A DNA stretch of 64,000 bases, from contig JABMCL010001339.1 in NCBI GenBank assembly GCA_018857735.1, forward strand, positions 53,501 through 117,500, given 5' to 3'. This DNA comes from Alviniconcha marisindica (taxonomy: Eukaryota > Mollusca > Gastropoda > Provannidae). Below are positions 24,380 through 35,667 of this stretch, piece after piece (positions within the stretch are counted from its first letter, which is position 1; the number at the start of each line of letters is the position of its first letter). A program made the position numbers and the translations under genes. The notes under the pieces are model-generated. The model saw nothing but the letters and a program-made list of their open reading frames with translations, was not told the origin of the DNA and did not search any database.

Positions 24380-25300
24380 TTTCAGTGGGTATCATCAAGA
24401 TCAGTGTTACTGTTTCTATCATACCTTCTGAACTAATCATTCTTTTGCAACCAAACTTAGGGTGATAGTGATCTTCATAAGCCAAAATGTCCAGTGAAAA
24501 TATTAGATTGCTGAGTTTATGGTCATGGTCACAGTGAATGTTCAAGATTTCAGTTAATGTTTGTCCTGACAATATCTTCTTAGCTGGTGAACATTTTGTA
24601 ACCAAACTTGGCATGGGACCAGAGTGTCTTGCTAAAAATAATCTGGCTATATTTAATATCTAGGTCACAGGGCTTATATAATCACTGCAACTCTATTTTG
24701 TCTTCTGAACCTGTGATCCTTTTGCTGCCAAACTTTATTTGATGTTAATCATCATAAGCTGCAGTGTCTTGTAAAAAGATTGCTTCGTTTTCCTTCAAGG
24801 TCACAGCACAGGTTCAAAACTTTGTTAAATGTTTATTTTGACAATATATTCTGTCTGTCTGTCCAGGCTTTGTCAGGAATATATCTTCTGAACCACTGAA
24901 CCTTCTGTAACCAAGATCCAAACACAAACATCTAGCAGTTATTCTGTTTCAGTTTTTTTCTTTCTTTCTTTCTTTTTTTCTTCTGTAACCAAACTTTGTA
25001 TGGTGGTGTATCATTCATGAGCTGGAGTGCCATGTTGAAAAAAAATGGTTGCTGCCTTGAAGGTCAAAGTCACAGGCTTCATTTATGTAAAATATGAATG
25101 TTTGTACTATATCTTGAGAACTAGGGATACTTTTGCATCCAGACTGATGGTAGATCATCATAGGAAAAAGTGTCCAGTGAAAACATTGCGTTTCTGTGTT
25201 TAAAGTCAGGGTCACACCAAAGGTTCAAAAGTCCATCTTCTGAACTGCTGAATCTTTTGTAACCTAACTTTGTATGTTGATAGATCTTCATAGGCTGGAA
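24380..25300. repeat. AGGTCA-type dispersed repeat cluster 6
   Basis: Three to four diverged units with TTCTGAACTAATCATTCTTT-like openings, TTTGCAACCAAACTTAG, and purine tracts such as CCTTCAAGGTCACAGC. All are non-coding. A SINE-tail-like GGTTGACTGGGTG motif lies just upstream at ~24068. Confidence 0.6.
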
Positions 25301-26419
25301 TGTTGCAGAGGTCATGCTCATTTCAACATTTTGTGTAAATATTGCATGTTTTGGGTGCCATACATATATCGCTGTGTCACCATATGCAAAATGTCTGAAG
25401 ACCAATTCAAGTTATGGCTCACTGGTGGCTACCAGGTCACTTAACATTAGATCTACTTGCAAACTCATTGTTACCTCAGCCTCTCCAGCATGCACTGCAA
25501 GTCCAGTTAATGAAGGGCAGAATCTGGGCGATGATGAAATAAACACATTAGCTGCCATACTTTCAGGCTATAAGGTGATACTTCACACACCCCCGTCCCC
25601 CCTCCCCCCTTCAGATCTGATCCCTGCATCTTATAGTTGGTAGCTCCCCGTCTGTATATGAAATTTGCATGCTTTTCTAAAGAATGATAATGATTAGTTT
25701 GAAACTGAATCCTAACAAAACTGTATCTGGAAGATTCCACACACAAGGGAGTTAATTAGTGCTCAAAATACATAACACAAGTTCCACAACAAAGACCTGA
25801 GTAGCCTACGGTATCTCTCACCTGGCATGTGTGTAACATTTTAATTGTGAGTACAGCTGAAATCAAGTTACTCAATCATTTGGCTTTGTTCGCTAATTCT
25901 AGGTTATGCTGTAGGCATTTTTTGTACCACTGATGCAAAATACTTAATGTTTCATGTCAGTTAAGCAAATCACTGAAAGGCCGCACTACCGCTGAATGTT
26001 GTGTGAAAAGATGGTGTTGCTAGCTTCAAGATCAAGATCACAAGGCTCAAGGTCACAATGAAAGTCCAAAACTTCATTGAATGTTTGTCCAGACAATATC
26101 TTCTGATTGGTTTAACCTTTTGTAGCTGAACTGAGGGTGGGATCATAATATACTGCAAATAACAAACTTAGATTTTTTTTATATGACAATTTTTACTTGC
26201 TGTCACCATGTGCAAACAAAAATTGATTGAAATAAACAACCAAAAAAGCTGTATGCTTTCTTTTGCAAGACTGAGTTCATTTGGAGAAGTTAAGATGATG
26301 CACATATGAGTTTCTGTTGAAAAGATTTATTTTATGAATGTATCTCCATACAAATGTACTTAACAGTGTGTCAGATTTGATGGCATGAAAAAAATAAAAT
26401 GAAATGTCACTGCATACAG
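25301..26419. other. TMEM39 intron with one more AGGTCA-type unit
   Basis: Apart from a diverged AGGTCA-type unit at about 26000-26150, nothing is recognised. The intron ends in TGCATACAG at 26411-26419. Confidence 0.45.
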
Positions 26420-26540
26420 GTGGTCGGAGCTGCAGGTGTGGCCACAGGGGGCACTGGTCAAACATGTGAGGGGTCTGTTCAAAGCTGATGGTGTGAATGT
26501 TACTGCTGAGCCTGGAAACAGTATGCATGCAAGATTTTAT
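26420..26540 (+). CDS. TMEM39: TMEM39, small exon not visible as an ATG frame
   Basis: The exon runs from CAG (26417-26419) to the donor GTGAGT. In the frame forced by the previous exon it reads A|WSELQVWPQGALVKHVRGLF, then KADGVNVTAEPGNSMHARFY. Vertebrate TMEM39A has [20 protein letters not shown] and a following HARFY, so the match is residue by residue. It is 121 nt long with phases 2 and 0, and fits both neighbours exactly. The exon has no start codon of its own and is easily missed by ATG-based frame searches. Confidence 0.94.
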
Positions 26541-27489
26541 GTGAGTATGTTATTTTGGGGCAGCTAAGTATTAGTAGCTGCTTTTGTATGGGTTTTGTAT
26601 AAGTCAAAGCAGAGCTACCAAACCAGTTTTCACCCTAAACTTGTGGTGAATCACGTGCAGAAAATTGCCACTTGTGGGATGATTACAGTTTTTGAATTTA
26701 ATTGAATGCAGTGTAAAAAGAACGGAGAGGCAATCTGGTACACTGACAGCTTGGTCAGTCGGTGCCATGTTGGGAGTGCCAAGACTGATGACTAGGGCAC
26801 TTATTTATAGTGTCATATCACTTTGATCTAAACAAGATCACAGGATGTACATCCTTCAATTGCAGCAATTGTGATGTACAAGTACAACCAAAAACAAAAC
26901 AAAAAAATAGAGTAATACAAAAGTCGAGCAGATTGTAAAGAAGGTGCAGTAGAACTATAAAAGGGTGGTTTGTACATTTCTTTTCAGATAAACATACTAC
27001 AGTTTTTAACATAATAACAAATGTCTGAAGTCTCAGAAGATCCAAAGTGGTGATGGGCTTGAGACACCATCTGCAGCCAAGTACATCACACCATCGATCA
27101 TCTTGCTGGGAGAGGTGTGGAAAGAGAAAGTATTAGACAATCTTCCTTGAAAGGATGAGAGGGCCATCGAGGGCCTGTTTCAAAGGCAACATTGTGGAAA
27201 CTGCAGTGAGAGATGGGGTGGAGTATATACGGGCTTTTCTGAGCGCATAAATACCATCTTGAACTCAACTGAACTGAGTAATGCAGCTTGCTTATCCAGA
27301 TGGCAATGTCTGCAACTGAAATGTTGCATATATAATGTATTTGAACCCATTTTCTTGTTAATATATAATGTTACTATGTATGGACCCCACCCCCCACCCC
27401 ACCCCCTCCCAATCAAAATAAAACAAAAGAAATTAATGTCTACTTTACCTGCAAACAACACTGAGGGCATTCTAATAAAAATTCCGTGG
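26541..27489. other. TMEM39 intron, nothing recognised
   Basis: No coding signal. There is a short C-rich run at 27388-27410. Confidence 0.4.
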
Positions 27490-28440
27490 GTGCAGTTTTG
27501 TACTCATGTCATCTGGGATTTCTGGCAGAAGAAGAACTGCCACAGACAGAGATGGTAGTGGGATTAGAGACTGGAATGACTTGGAAGATGAACAGAAGAG
27601 GGAAGCTTCTGTTTTGTCATTGTTTAGTTTGAGGTGTTTTTTTCTCCAGCATCCAGGTCTGGATGTTTGGAAAACAGGTGTCCAGAGAAGCTATTGAAGA
27701 TTGAATGTTCTGTGGAGGGACAAAGTATTGAAGTTGAGTGCAATCTGCGAAAGACTGAGACTCAGTGGAATCACACTGAATCAAGTAAGAAGGAGGTTTT
27801 GTGCAGAGGATGAAGAGGACTGAGCTGAACACAGAGCCCTGTGGAACACCATGGGAAAATTGAGAAACTTGTGATATGTGGTTATCAGCAATGAATGACA
27901 GTGTTCTTTTTTGTCAGATGAGAAGAAAATCAGGAGAGTGCAGTAGCTTTTACAAGAGATGCCATACTGGCATACAGGTGTTGGAGTCTGTTGAGGAGTA
28001 TGCAGAGGTCAGTTTTGTTGAAGGCAGCAAGCAATCCAAGAGTGTAATTTGTTACTTTGGGAAGAGCTGTTTCAGTAATATGATGAGGGTGGTAAGTGGA
28101 CTGAGGAGGACAGATGAGATTGTGTTTGGTAAGAAATGCTAGAGAATGATATTTTCTGTGATTTTTGACAAGAAAGAGAGGTTGGAAATAGAGCAGAAGT
28201 TTTTGGGCCAAGAGAGCAGATTTTTCAGAACAGATTTACAATGGCTGTTCTGAATGTCTGGAAAAATACCAGACAACAAAGGGGAAATGATGATGTTTGT
28301 AATACTTGGGAGCAGGTCACTGAGAAATTACAGAGAGAATGGTGCTGGTAGAGGAACCAGTGAGCAAGAAGTATGTTTTGATTTCAAGATTATTGCTTTT
28401 AATTCAGCCTTGGTTATCAGATAAAATTGATGAAAGCTAG
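27490..28440 (-). mobile_element. Decayed CR1/Jockey-like LINE, central RT part
   Basis: Minus-strand fragments include LGLLAAFNKTDLCILLNRL (the RT AAFDxxDH region, mutated), a SFADCTQLQYF version of the catalytic FADD box (second Asp now Cys), and DTCFPNIQTWM. All have clear equivalents in the 50.0-51.0 kb copy. It is truncated at both ends and full of stops. It is antisense in the TMEM39 intron. Confidence 0.75.
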
Positions 28441-28559
28441 AGGCAGGTCAATGGTGGCAATGATCGATGGTCAAGATCAGTGCAGATAGACTGAACTGTC
28501 AGAGCAAAAAAGTAACTGAAGACATTAGGTAAGTCCTGTAAGGGGTACATGGAACTTGG

Positions 28560-29015
28560 AAGGCAAATGAGAGATTTGTTTTTATAATAATAATAACAAA
28601 AGTATTTATAAAGCACAAAATCTTGTCAGTAGAGACTATTCTAAGTGCGTGCATGCACGCATGCATGCACACGCACATGAGCATTCTGACTATACAAAGC
28701 TTAATTTAATACAGCTTAAAATGGGCAGCAGAGACTTGAGATGGATGAGGACTGCAGCACGGAACAGAAAACATGGCAGGTCTATAGCTTTGGGAAAAGA
28801 AATGTTTTTAGGTTGCACTTGTATGAGTCCAGAGAGGGTTTCTGTCTGAGAGGAAGGGGAAGGTTTTTCCATGTAGATGGACCAAAAACAAAAAAAGGCA
28901 TGGGAACCAACAGTGGAGAGTCTGGTGCAAGGAGTCTGGAGGCTGAGAGAATCAGAAGCAGAGCAGACAGAACAGGAGGGTGTGTAAAGTCAAAGACAGT
29001 CACAGAGATAAGATG
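28560..29015 (-). mobile_element. CR1/Jockey-like LINE, separate 3' end
   Basis: The minus-strand frame ends FGPSTWKNLPLPLRQKPSLD and KCNLKTFLF, the C-terminus of the same LINE family. It is followed by the 3' tail: AAGCTTAATTTAATACAGC, a CATG-rich tract (28648-28680), and AAT repeats at 28586-28597. On the minus strand it lies before the central RT part at 27.5-28.4 kb, so the two pieces come from separate insertions or a duplication. Confidence 0.72.
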
Positions 29016-29020
29016 GAACA

Positions 29021-29391
29021 GTGCCCATGATTCATTTATAACCAGTTATAATGGAGCAGTGCCTGTGATACATTTATAACTAGTCATGATGGAGCAGTGC
29101 CTGTGATACATTTATAACTAGTCATGACAGAGCAGTGCCTGTGATACATTTATGGCCAGTCATGATGGAGCAGTGCCTGTGATACATTTATAGCCAGTCA
29201 TGACAGAGCGGTGCCTGTGATACATTTAAAACCAGTCATGACTGAGCAGTGCCTGTGATACATTTATAGCCAGTCATGATGGAACTGTGCCTGTGATAAA
29301 TTTATAGCCAGTCATGACAGAACAGTGCCTGTGATAAATTTATAGCCAGTCATGACCTAACAGTGCCTGTAATACATATATAGCCAGTCAG
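29021..29391 (+). repeat. 38-bp minisatellite, about 9.8 copies
   Basis: Unit starts at 29021, 29059 and every 38 bp to 29363 each begin GTGCC(T/C), continue TGTGATACATTTATA, and end near GTCATGACAGAGCA. Units diverge by a few bases each, often TGATG versus TGACA before the GAGCA box. It abuts the end of an antisense LINE copy. Confidence 0.95.
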
Positions 29392-30804
29392 ACACCTGCA
29401 AAGATTGAACAGCTACCTCAAGGAGGTAGTGTTAGCTATCTTATTTCCAAAAAGCAGGGGTTTTGCTTTGTGTACAGTCTTTGTGACAAGCCTCTTAGCA
29501 GCATTGAAAATCTATGTATTCACTGTGGTGCTGCTTTGACCCACTGTCTTTTTGCTTAGTACTTGTGCCTCTTAACAGTTTAAAGCTCACCTTTGACATC
29601 TCAGTTCCAAGGCCTGAGTCTGTCTACATGTACTTTCTGAGGACACAGAGGTGCATGCTTTATCAGCACTGACTGAATGAAGCGTGCTGTCAAAGTCATC
29701 AGTGAAGGGACACAGCTCAGGGGAAACAAGTGTGCTCAAATCAACACAAAGAGAAGCTCTATCGCACAAATATTGCAAGTTTCTCTGTACATAGCAGGGT
29801 CAAAAAGAACAGCAACACAGTTCACACACAACGCAGAAGTGATTGGAAACTAGTGACTGTTGATCAGGCCATGTCAACAGCAGCTGTCCACTCTGCTAAA
29901 ATGTTGATGCACAATGCAAACACCAGTTCAGCAGTCTTTTCGTTCACTATTTCATGAAGCTTTCACCATGAAAGCTTTTTCTAACAAATTTGAAAATTTG
30001 ACACTTTTAGTTTTTTGTGTGCTTGATCTTGTCTTTTGTCGCTGGCTAATTTTAATAAACCTTTAATTCATTTATTATTTTCATATGCTTATGCAAATAT
30101 AGATGTTTTTTTCTTTTTAGAGTGACATAGTAAAAGGTCCAATGCATGATCGCCTAAGAGAAAAAGTTAGCATCATAACTTTTTTTAAATATTGCAGCCA
30201 TTATTTTTTTAAGTCTGCCTTTCTATGCCTTTCTATGCATATATTCTTGGGGACAAACATTGATGTCTTTTGAAAGGGTATGTGTGTTGTTGTTTTTTGC
30301 TCAGCTTCCTTGAAGCTCACCTTTGAAATATTCAATATCATCTTCCTTGAAGACTGTTTTTTTTTGCTCAGCTTCCTTGAAGCTCACCTTTGAAATATTC
30401 AATATTGTCTTCCTTGAAGAAGTGAAATGTCCTGTTTCCTTGAAGCCTGCAATATTGTATATCCTGCTTCCTTGAGGTTGAGCTTGAAGAAGTTAAATGC
30501 CCCACTTCATTGAAGTCATTCTCTTACTGCATCCTGGATGAGAGCAAACAACCATTCACTTTTGGTTGTCAGTTGATCAAAACTTGCGAGATCCTCAAAA
30601 TTCACTTCTTTATACATGTGTTTAATTAATTAAACACCTAGTGTCTCACTTCTAACATATCTCTGTTCATGACTTGACACAGCATGTACTGATAATAACC
30701 TACAGACCATAACTAGTCAAAACATTATGTATCCTGCCAGGAACAGTAAAAACAGTAATAATATAGTTGTGATGATTGCTTTTATATATGGCAGAGAAAG
30801 AGCA
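29392..30804. other. TMEM39 intron with a CTTCCTTGAAG-rich duplication
   Basis: No exon found. At 30298-30500 a ~70-bp unit (TGCTCAGCTTCCTTGAAGC then TTTGAAATATTCAATAT) is duplicated, and CTTCCTTGA(A/G)G boxes recur about seven times. It looks like a decayed local tandem array. Confidence 0.5.
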
Positions 30805-31250
30805 GATGCAATGCGCGCTTGCCACATGTGATTCTAAATGAGTGACTAGCTTTTTATAGCGTGTTTTTGAATATTCACCAAAGCGGTTTACAATGCACTG
30901 CTGTTTGGTTGTTACATGGCCGGTGCCACATGAAAGTGCTGCCATCTTGGCACGTTCTGTGTACACCATACAACCATGCACCATGTCATGTCACTTCATG
31001 CCATGTATGTAGGGTGCTTGCATGTTTACGTGTAACCTGCCACCTGCACTTTTGGCAGAATGACCAGGATCTTTTGCATGGTACTGCAGTTAACATGGGG
31101 GTGAAATGAATACCAAAATAAAGAGTCAGCGCAGAAAGTTGACCCGGGAAAAGAACATTCTCCCACTGCTCCTGCTAGGACTTGAATCCATGACCTTTCA
31201 ATCACGAGTCCAGCACTCAAACCACGGAGCTATTCCCACTCCCCAAATGT
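30805..31250 (-). mobile_element. tRNA-headed SINE family S1, copy 2
   Basis: About 445 bp matching 37500-37935. The tRNA-like head lies at 31165-31250 in minus orientation. Its B-box equivalent has decayed (GGATTCAAGTC), and most family CpGs read TG or CA. It is inside the last TMEM39 intron. Confidence 0.8.
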
Positions 31251-31778
31251 ACACTGCCAAACACTGCAAAACCATTAATTTTATTTTGCACAACGCAACA
31301 AATGTTCAGTCTCTCAATCAGAGAGGAAAAAAATGCACACATACTCTTTCAGAAGGTGTCAGTATTTGTCCCCAAATGCATATATGCATAGATACATGGA
31401 TAAAAAGAAAAAGAAAAAAATGAAGGTGGTTGTATAAGTTTAATGTTTATATAATGCCAACCTTTTCCTTATGCAGTTGTGTTTATGAGGATCTTTCATT
31501 ACATCACTCTAAAACAAAACAAAAACATTCCTATGTGCAAAGATGTATGAAAGTCATCAATGAAGTAAAGGTCTAATATATATGTACTCTGTATGTACAC
31601 ATTTTGTTTCAGTTTTTTTCTTTTTACAGGTTTTTTATATGTTGGCCTTAAATAGGAATAGAATCCATCATTATACTTTAGAAGAGTACAACTTTCTTTC
31701 TTTTCCTCTGAAATGTTTACTATTGATCTGGGTTTTGCTGTTATTTTTGTGATGAAAATATTCATTGTTTTGTTTCAG
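31251..31778. other. Last TMEM39 intron, nothing recognised
   Basis: AT-rich. It ends with a strong pyrimidine tract and TTGTTTCAG acceptor at 31770-31778. Confidence 0.45.
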
Positions 31779-32006
31779 TTTCTGTTTCATCAACCGCTGC
31801 ATGTCATGAGCTGGCTGCTGGGACTTGCTGGCATCCTGGTATTCTATCAGTTTTTTCGTTTGGCTCAGAGCATTCAGTGGAGTCATGTCCTCTGCCTGGC
31901 CCTCATGCTGTTTTGTAATTTTTACACCGTTTTCAAGCTACTCAGAGACTTTTTCATCATGAGCAAGACTTACAGAGATCATGATCCTGCTGCCAATGCC
32001 CAGTGA
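31779..32006 (+). CDS. TMEM39: TMEM39, terminal coding exon and stop
   Basis: The exon continues from HARFY into FLFHQPLHVMSWLLGLAGIL, then VFYQFFRLAQSIQWSHVLCL, then ALMLFCNFYTVFKLLRD and a hydrophilic tail ending DPAANAQ, stop TGA at 32004-32006. Vertebrate TMEM39A has FLFHRPLRLL, VVFYQL, WNH, ALILFCNYYVLFKLLRD in the same order. Two membrane segments are evident. The tail differs from vertebrates, as expected for a variable C-terminus. Total coding in the window is 342 residues, consistent with a ~488-residue protein whose first ~145 residues are elsewhere. Confidence 0.95.
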   Translation, partial: FLFHQPLHVMSWLLGLAGILVFYQFFRLAQSIQWSHVLCLALMLFCNFYTVFKLLRDFFIMSKTYRDHDPAANAQ

Positions 32007-32710
32007 ATGGGGTTGACAAGTATTTGTGAAAGACTTTGTAAACATTTCTGTGAAGATAATTTAACAAACAGTGCACAGCTTCATGAAAGGTGCCTCAAAA
32101 AGCAGTGATTCAGCTGTGATGGCCTTACAAATAAGGCCATTTCAGTTGAGGCTGTGAATTGTCTATTAAAGCTGTGAACATGTCAGTGGTGGTGGTTAGA
32201 ATAGGGATGCATACGCCAGTGATTGCCATATGCTTGACTGTTTTTAGTATTGTACTCTGAATTTTATTGCTGATTGATTTGCCAAACACAGCATTGTACA
32301 AGACGGTAATTGTGCAGTGAAAACAGTTTCACAGTTCTCCAGACGTTTTCCAGTTTAATATTGGAATTGTTGCCCTTTTCTCTCACATAACCTCCAAGAA
32401 TCTCTTTTCAGGTTGATTGTGTGTGTTTGTGTGTGTGTGTGTGACACAGAAAGAGAGAGAGAGCTTTGGAGGGAGGGGGAGGGAGATTGAATGATTTGTC
32501 TTTGTGGTGTTCTCCCTATTTATACGGGGAAACATTGTAGAATTTCTATTGTAAGTCGATTAGAGCTTTTTACAGATTTGTGCTTGTAAAATAACCTTTA
32601 TTATTATTAAAAAATATGCAAGACAGTCAACAAGTTAAAAACCTTAAAGGACCCATAAACCCCAAACCCATCAGGGGTCCCAATAATAATGATAGGAATG
32701 GAATAAATCA
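32007..32710 (+). other. TMEM39: Probable TMEM39 3' UTR and poly(A) signals
   Basis: After the stop there are two candidate polyadenylation signals. ATTAAA at 32165-32170 is followed ~15-35 bases later by a GTCAGTGGTGGTGGTT GU-rich element. AATAAA at 32702-32707 is a more distal option. Transcript data are needed to choose. A short GT/GA tract lies at 32411-32463. Confidence 0.4.
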
Positions 32711-33084
32711 TACATTCATAGCAGTTTTTGACTCACATGACTCTTACAGCATTTGAAGGTTATTTTTACAGCATTTGAAACATATTCTTAGCTCAAGGTT
32801 TGTATAAGATAATAATAGAAATTTGTAAAGTGACTACACATTTGGCTCAAATTGCCGAACAAGTATAACACACATAATGTATGTATTTACAGTATTATTT
32901 TGTGCTTTTCTGATTGTCGTGACAGTACTTGTGCTTTTCTGATTGTCATGTTGATATTAATATATGCATTATTTTATAGTACTTGTGATTATTTCAGTGT
33001 GTGTGAAATGCTTTAATATTGATGTATGCATTTACAGTACTTTACTTCTTCTTCCCTTTTTTTGTTGTTTCATCCTGATAATGT

Positions 33085-33139
33085 ACAGTGCTGTGAGCTT
33101 GTAAATTTTTATGGGGTATAGCGCTATATAAGAGTTATT
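33085..33139. repeat. Non-LTR/SINE tail ending in ATT repeats
   Basis: ATGGGGTATAGCGCTATATA followed by AGAGTTATTATTATTA. A related tail with GGCGCTCAAAGTATTCATTA lies at 38190-38247. Such ends are typical of non-LTR retroelement 3' termini. Confidence 0.55.
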
Positions 33140-34960
33140 ATTATTAATGTACATTGATTTTACAATGGGTCCATGTACTGATGTCCAATACAGAAAGTTG
33201 TGTGAATTACTGTGGATGGCTCTCTGATTTTTTTTTAGTGTAGACTGGCATTTGTCAAGGATGCCCATTTTCCCCAATAGCCTTCGTGCTGGCAATTGAA
33301 CTGTTGGCTATAAAAATAAGAGATATAAAATATAATATAAAAGGAATAAGAAACTGGAGTTTAAACAATGTACCCTGTATAGAAGATATTATTAAGATTG
33401 CTTTGTATGCAGATGATATTACATTATTTCTGAATGATGAAAATGACATGGGGCATGCTCTTAATGTCATTCACAAGTTTTCTGTCTTTTCTGGCTTAGA
33501 AGTTAACAAAACAAAGTCACACGTCATGTGGCTTGGCAGTAACAAAAACCATACTGACACTGGATGGAAAAACTAAAGATTCTGGGAGTGTATTTTTGCA
33601 GCTACAAATGTGTGTCTCATATTGATGAGGACTGGTTGGAATGTATTGGAATGTATTGTAAAGATTAAAAGACTCATATCGATTTGGGAAGAAAGAAATT
33701 CAAACGTTGTTGGAAAAATATGTATCATTAAAACCTTCCTCATATCTAAAGTTGTATACGTAATGCAAGCACTGTGCCTGAAAAAGTTTTGATTGAAATT
33801 AATAGACTGCCTGTTCAGATTTTGGTGGCAGAAGAAGGACTGCAATTGAAGAGCGTTTCAAAAGGTTAAGAGAAGCATGCTATGTAGAGAGTGGTGGTTT
33901 GAATATGATTGATTTGAAAGATATGCATATCTTTCAAATCAATCATATTCAAGCCACCTCTCTCTACATAGCATGCTTCTCTTAACCTTTTGAAACGCTC
34001 TTCGATTGTGGCTTTTTTGTTGCAGTGGGTTTTGCAAGTATGCAAGGTGAACAATCCTGACAAGTGGAGCTTGACTCCGAGAGTTGTGTTCTCATGTTCT
34101 GGGTCTAATTTTGAATGTTTCCATGCAAATGTCAACAGCTGCAAGTTTAAAGGTTTGTACCTTGTAAAATCCTACTTTTGGCGTACAGTTCTAGTGAACT
34201 GGCTGGTTAATAAACTACCTAACTGTAAAGATAGAATAATTACATTGCTGTGGAACTATGAACATGTTTCTTGCTCAGGTGAGGTTTTGTATTTTATAGA
34301 GTGGGCTGTAAATGGCATTTTGTTTGTTAATGATTTTATAACACCAGAGGGTCTCTTGTCATTTCAAGAAATATGTGAAATTGTAGGGAACTCTTCCAAC
34401 AGAATATTAGAATACAATGCTGTGTATTCATCGGTTTCAGCATTTTTGCGCAGAGCAGATGATACTGTAGCAACACTTGAGCAACCAATATTTTACAGTA
34501 AGAAAATTAGGACAGCAAGAGCTATGACACATTTAGTCAATAGAAAAGCTCCAGAACCGTGTGTTTAAGGTTCCTGGAACAGAACATTTTCAGTTAATGT
34601 AGATAAGAACTTTTGGTCTATTGCTTTTAGAGCAACAAAAGAAACAAGACTCCATGTATTACATTGGAAAATACTGCATAACATTTATCCCACAAACATT
34701 TTACTATGCAAAATGAAAGTAAAAGAAAATAATAAGTGCATATACTATAATGAACTTGTAGATTACATTGAACATTTCTTCTTTGAAGTCCTTTTGTTCA
34801 AGATTTTTGGCAATACACTGAACAGCATATTTTGATTAACTTCAACATTCAAGTACACTTATATTCTGCCATTGATATTCTGTTCGGGGTAAAACACTTC
34901 AATGTTGGAAAGAACAAACTGAAAAAAATGAATCATGTAATTCTCATTGCAAAAATGTGT
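33140..34960 (+). mobile_element. L1/Tx1-like LINE relic
   Basis: Conceptual fragments in order on the + strand: NYCGWLSDFF, GICQGCPFSPIAFVLAIELL, IALYADDITLF (the catalytic YADD box, intact, ~33400-33420), FSVFSGLEVNKTKSHVMWLG, then GGLNMIDLKDMHIF (~33895-33930), a long frame with GEVLYFIEWAVNGILFVNDF (33990-34568), and a C-terminal DYIEHFF motif near 34765. Order and motifs fit ORF2 of L1-like LINEs. Stops and frameshifts break it, and a palindrome interrupts it at 33843-34008. The 5' two thirds of ORF2 are missing. Confidence 0.8.
33843..34008. repeat. 83-bp-arm palindrome inside the LINE
   Basis: The right half is the reverse complement of the left half around ATATG|CATAT at 33925/33926, with no loop. 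Mismatches are few (AGTGGTGGTTTG versus the complement of CAAGCCACCTCT). Each strand encodes the same LINE segment (EERFKRLREACYVE), so it is an inverted duplication of LINE sequence. The LINE resumes in its original orientation afterwards. Confidence 0.9.
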
Positions 34961-35264
34961 ATAAGTATTTTTAAGAAAACAGAGTCCATTGCCTGCAGTT
35001 TCTGAAAACCAGCCAAAAATCCGTTACATTTAATTCACCAAAAAGTCTGCATGCAACTGAGGTTCAAACACACACGCATGCACACACGCACGCGCGCGTA
35101 TATATTAAACTCTGCGACTTTATTTTGACTATGCTTTGGTTCATTGCTTTGTGGGTATGTGAAAACTGTTTCAACTGTGGTAATGTGGGGGAAAAAACTT
35201 GTCTATTTTTGTTGTTGAAAAAAACAAAAATTGAGGAAAACAAAATCACACATAGACGCCTGAA

Positions 35265-35345
35265 TGAGTGAGCGAGAGGAACACTGTAATGATGGATGAA
35301 TGTTTTTGAATAGACACCCCACAATGATGTGCTTGGCAAAAATAT
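35265..35345. repeat. Dispersed repeat 'C', copy 1
   Basis: GCGAGAGGAAC, GATGGATGAATGTTTTTGAA, TAGACACCCCAC and ATGATGTGCTTGGCA match 52261-52335. In both copies the right end runs into simple sequence: AT dinucleotides here, CA there. Confidence 0.65.
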
Positions 35346-35593
35346 ATATATAAAAAATTGTACATCAAGGTGGAAAATGTTAGCAGCAATTTAACAAAAA
35401 GCAAAACAAAAAACATAATGTAGACATCAAAGAAGGTTCAAGCATAACTATGTGAAACACACACACACACACACACATGGATTTTAAAGTTTGGGAAAGT
35501 TGTGAAAACCGAGATCGTTTTCCAGGCATGACAGTAAAGTAAACATGGTGCTTAACGTCCACAAACCATAAGGCTTATTGGGTGAGGGAGAAA

Positions 35594-35625
35594 GGGGGGG
35601 GGGGGGGGGGGGGGAGGGGGGTGAG
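35594..35625 (+). repeat. Poly-G run
   Basis: 21 consecutive G followed by AGGGGGG. Potentially quadruplex-forming. Length is uncertain because homopolymers are error-prone. Confidence 0.85.
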
Positions 35626-35667
35626 GGGAGAGGGAAATTATATACCTGTAAACTTATATATATCGCC

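Noticed and set aside
29021..29391. CRISPR array
   Set aside because: The 38-bp units are contiguous with no unique spacers and the genome is animal. It is a minisatellite.
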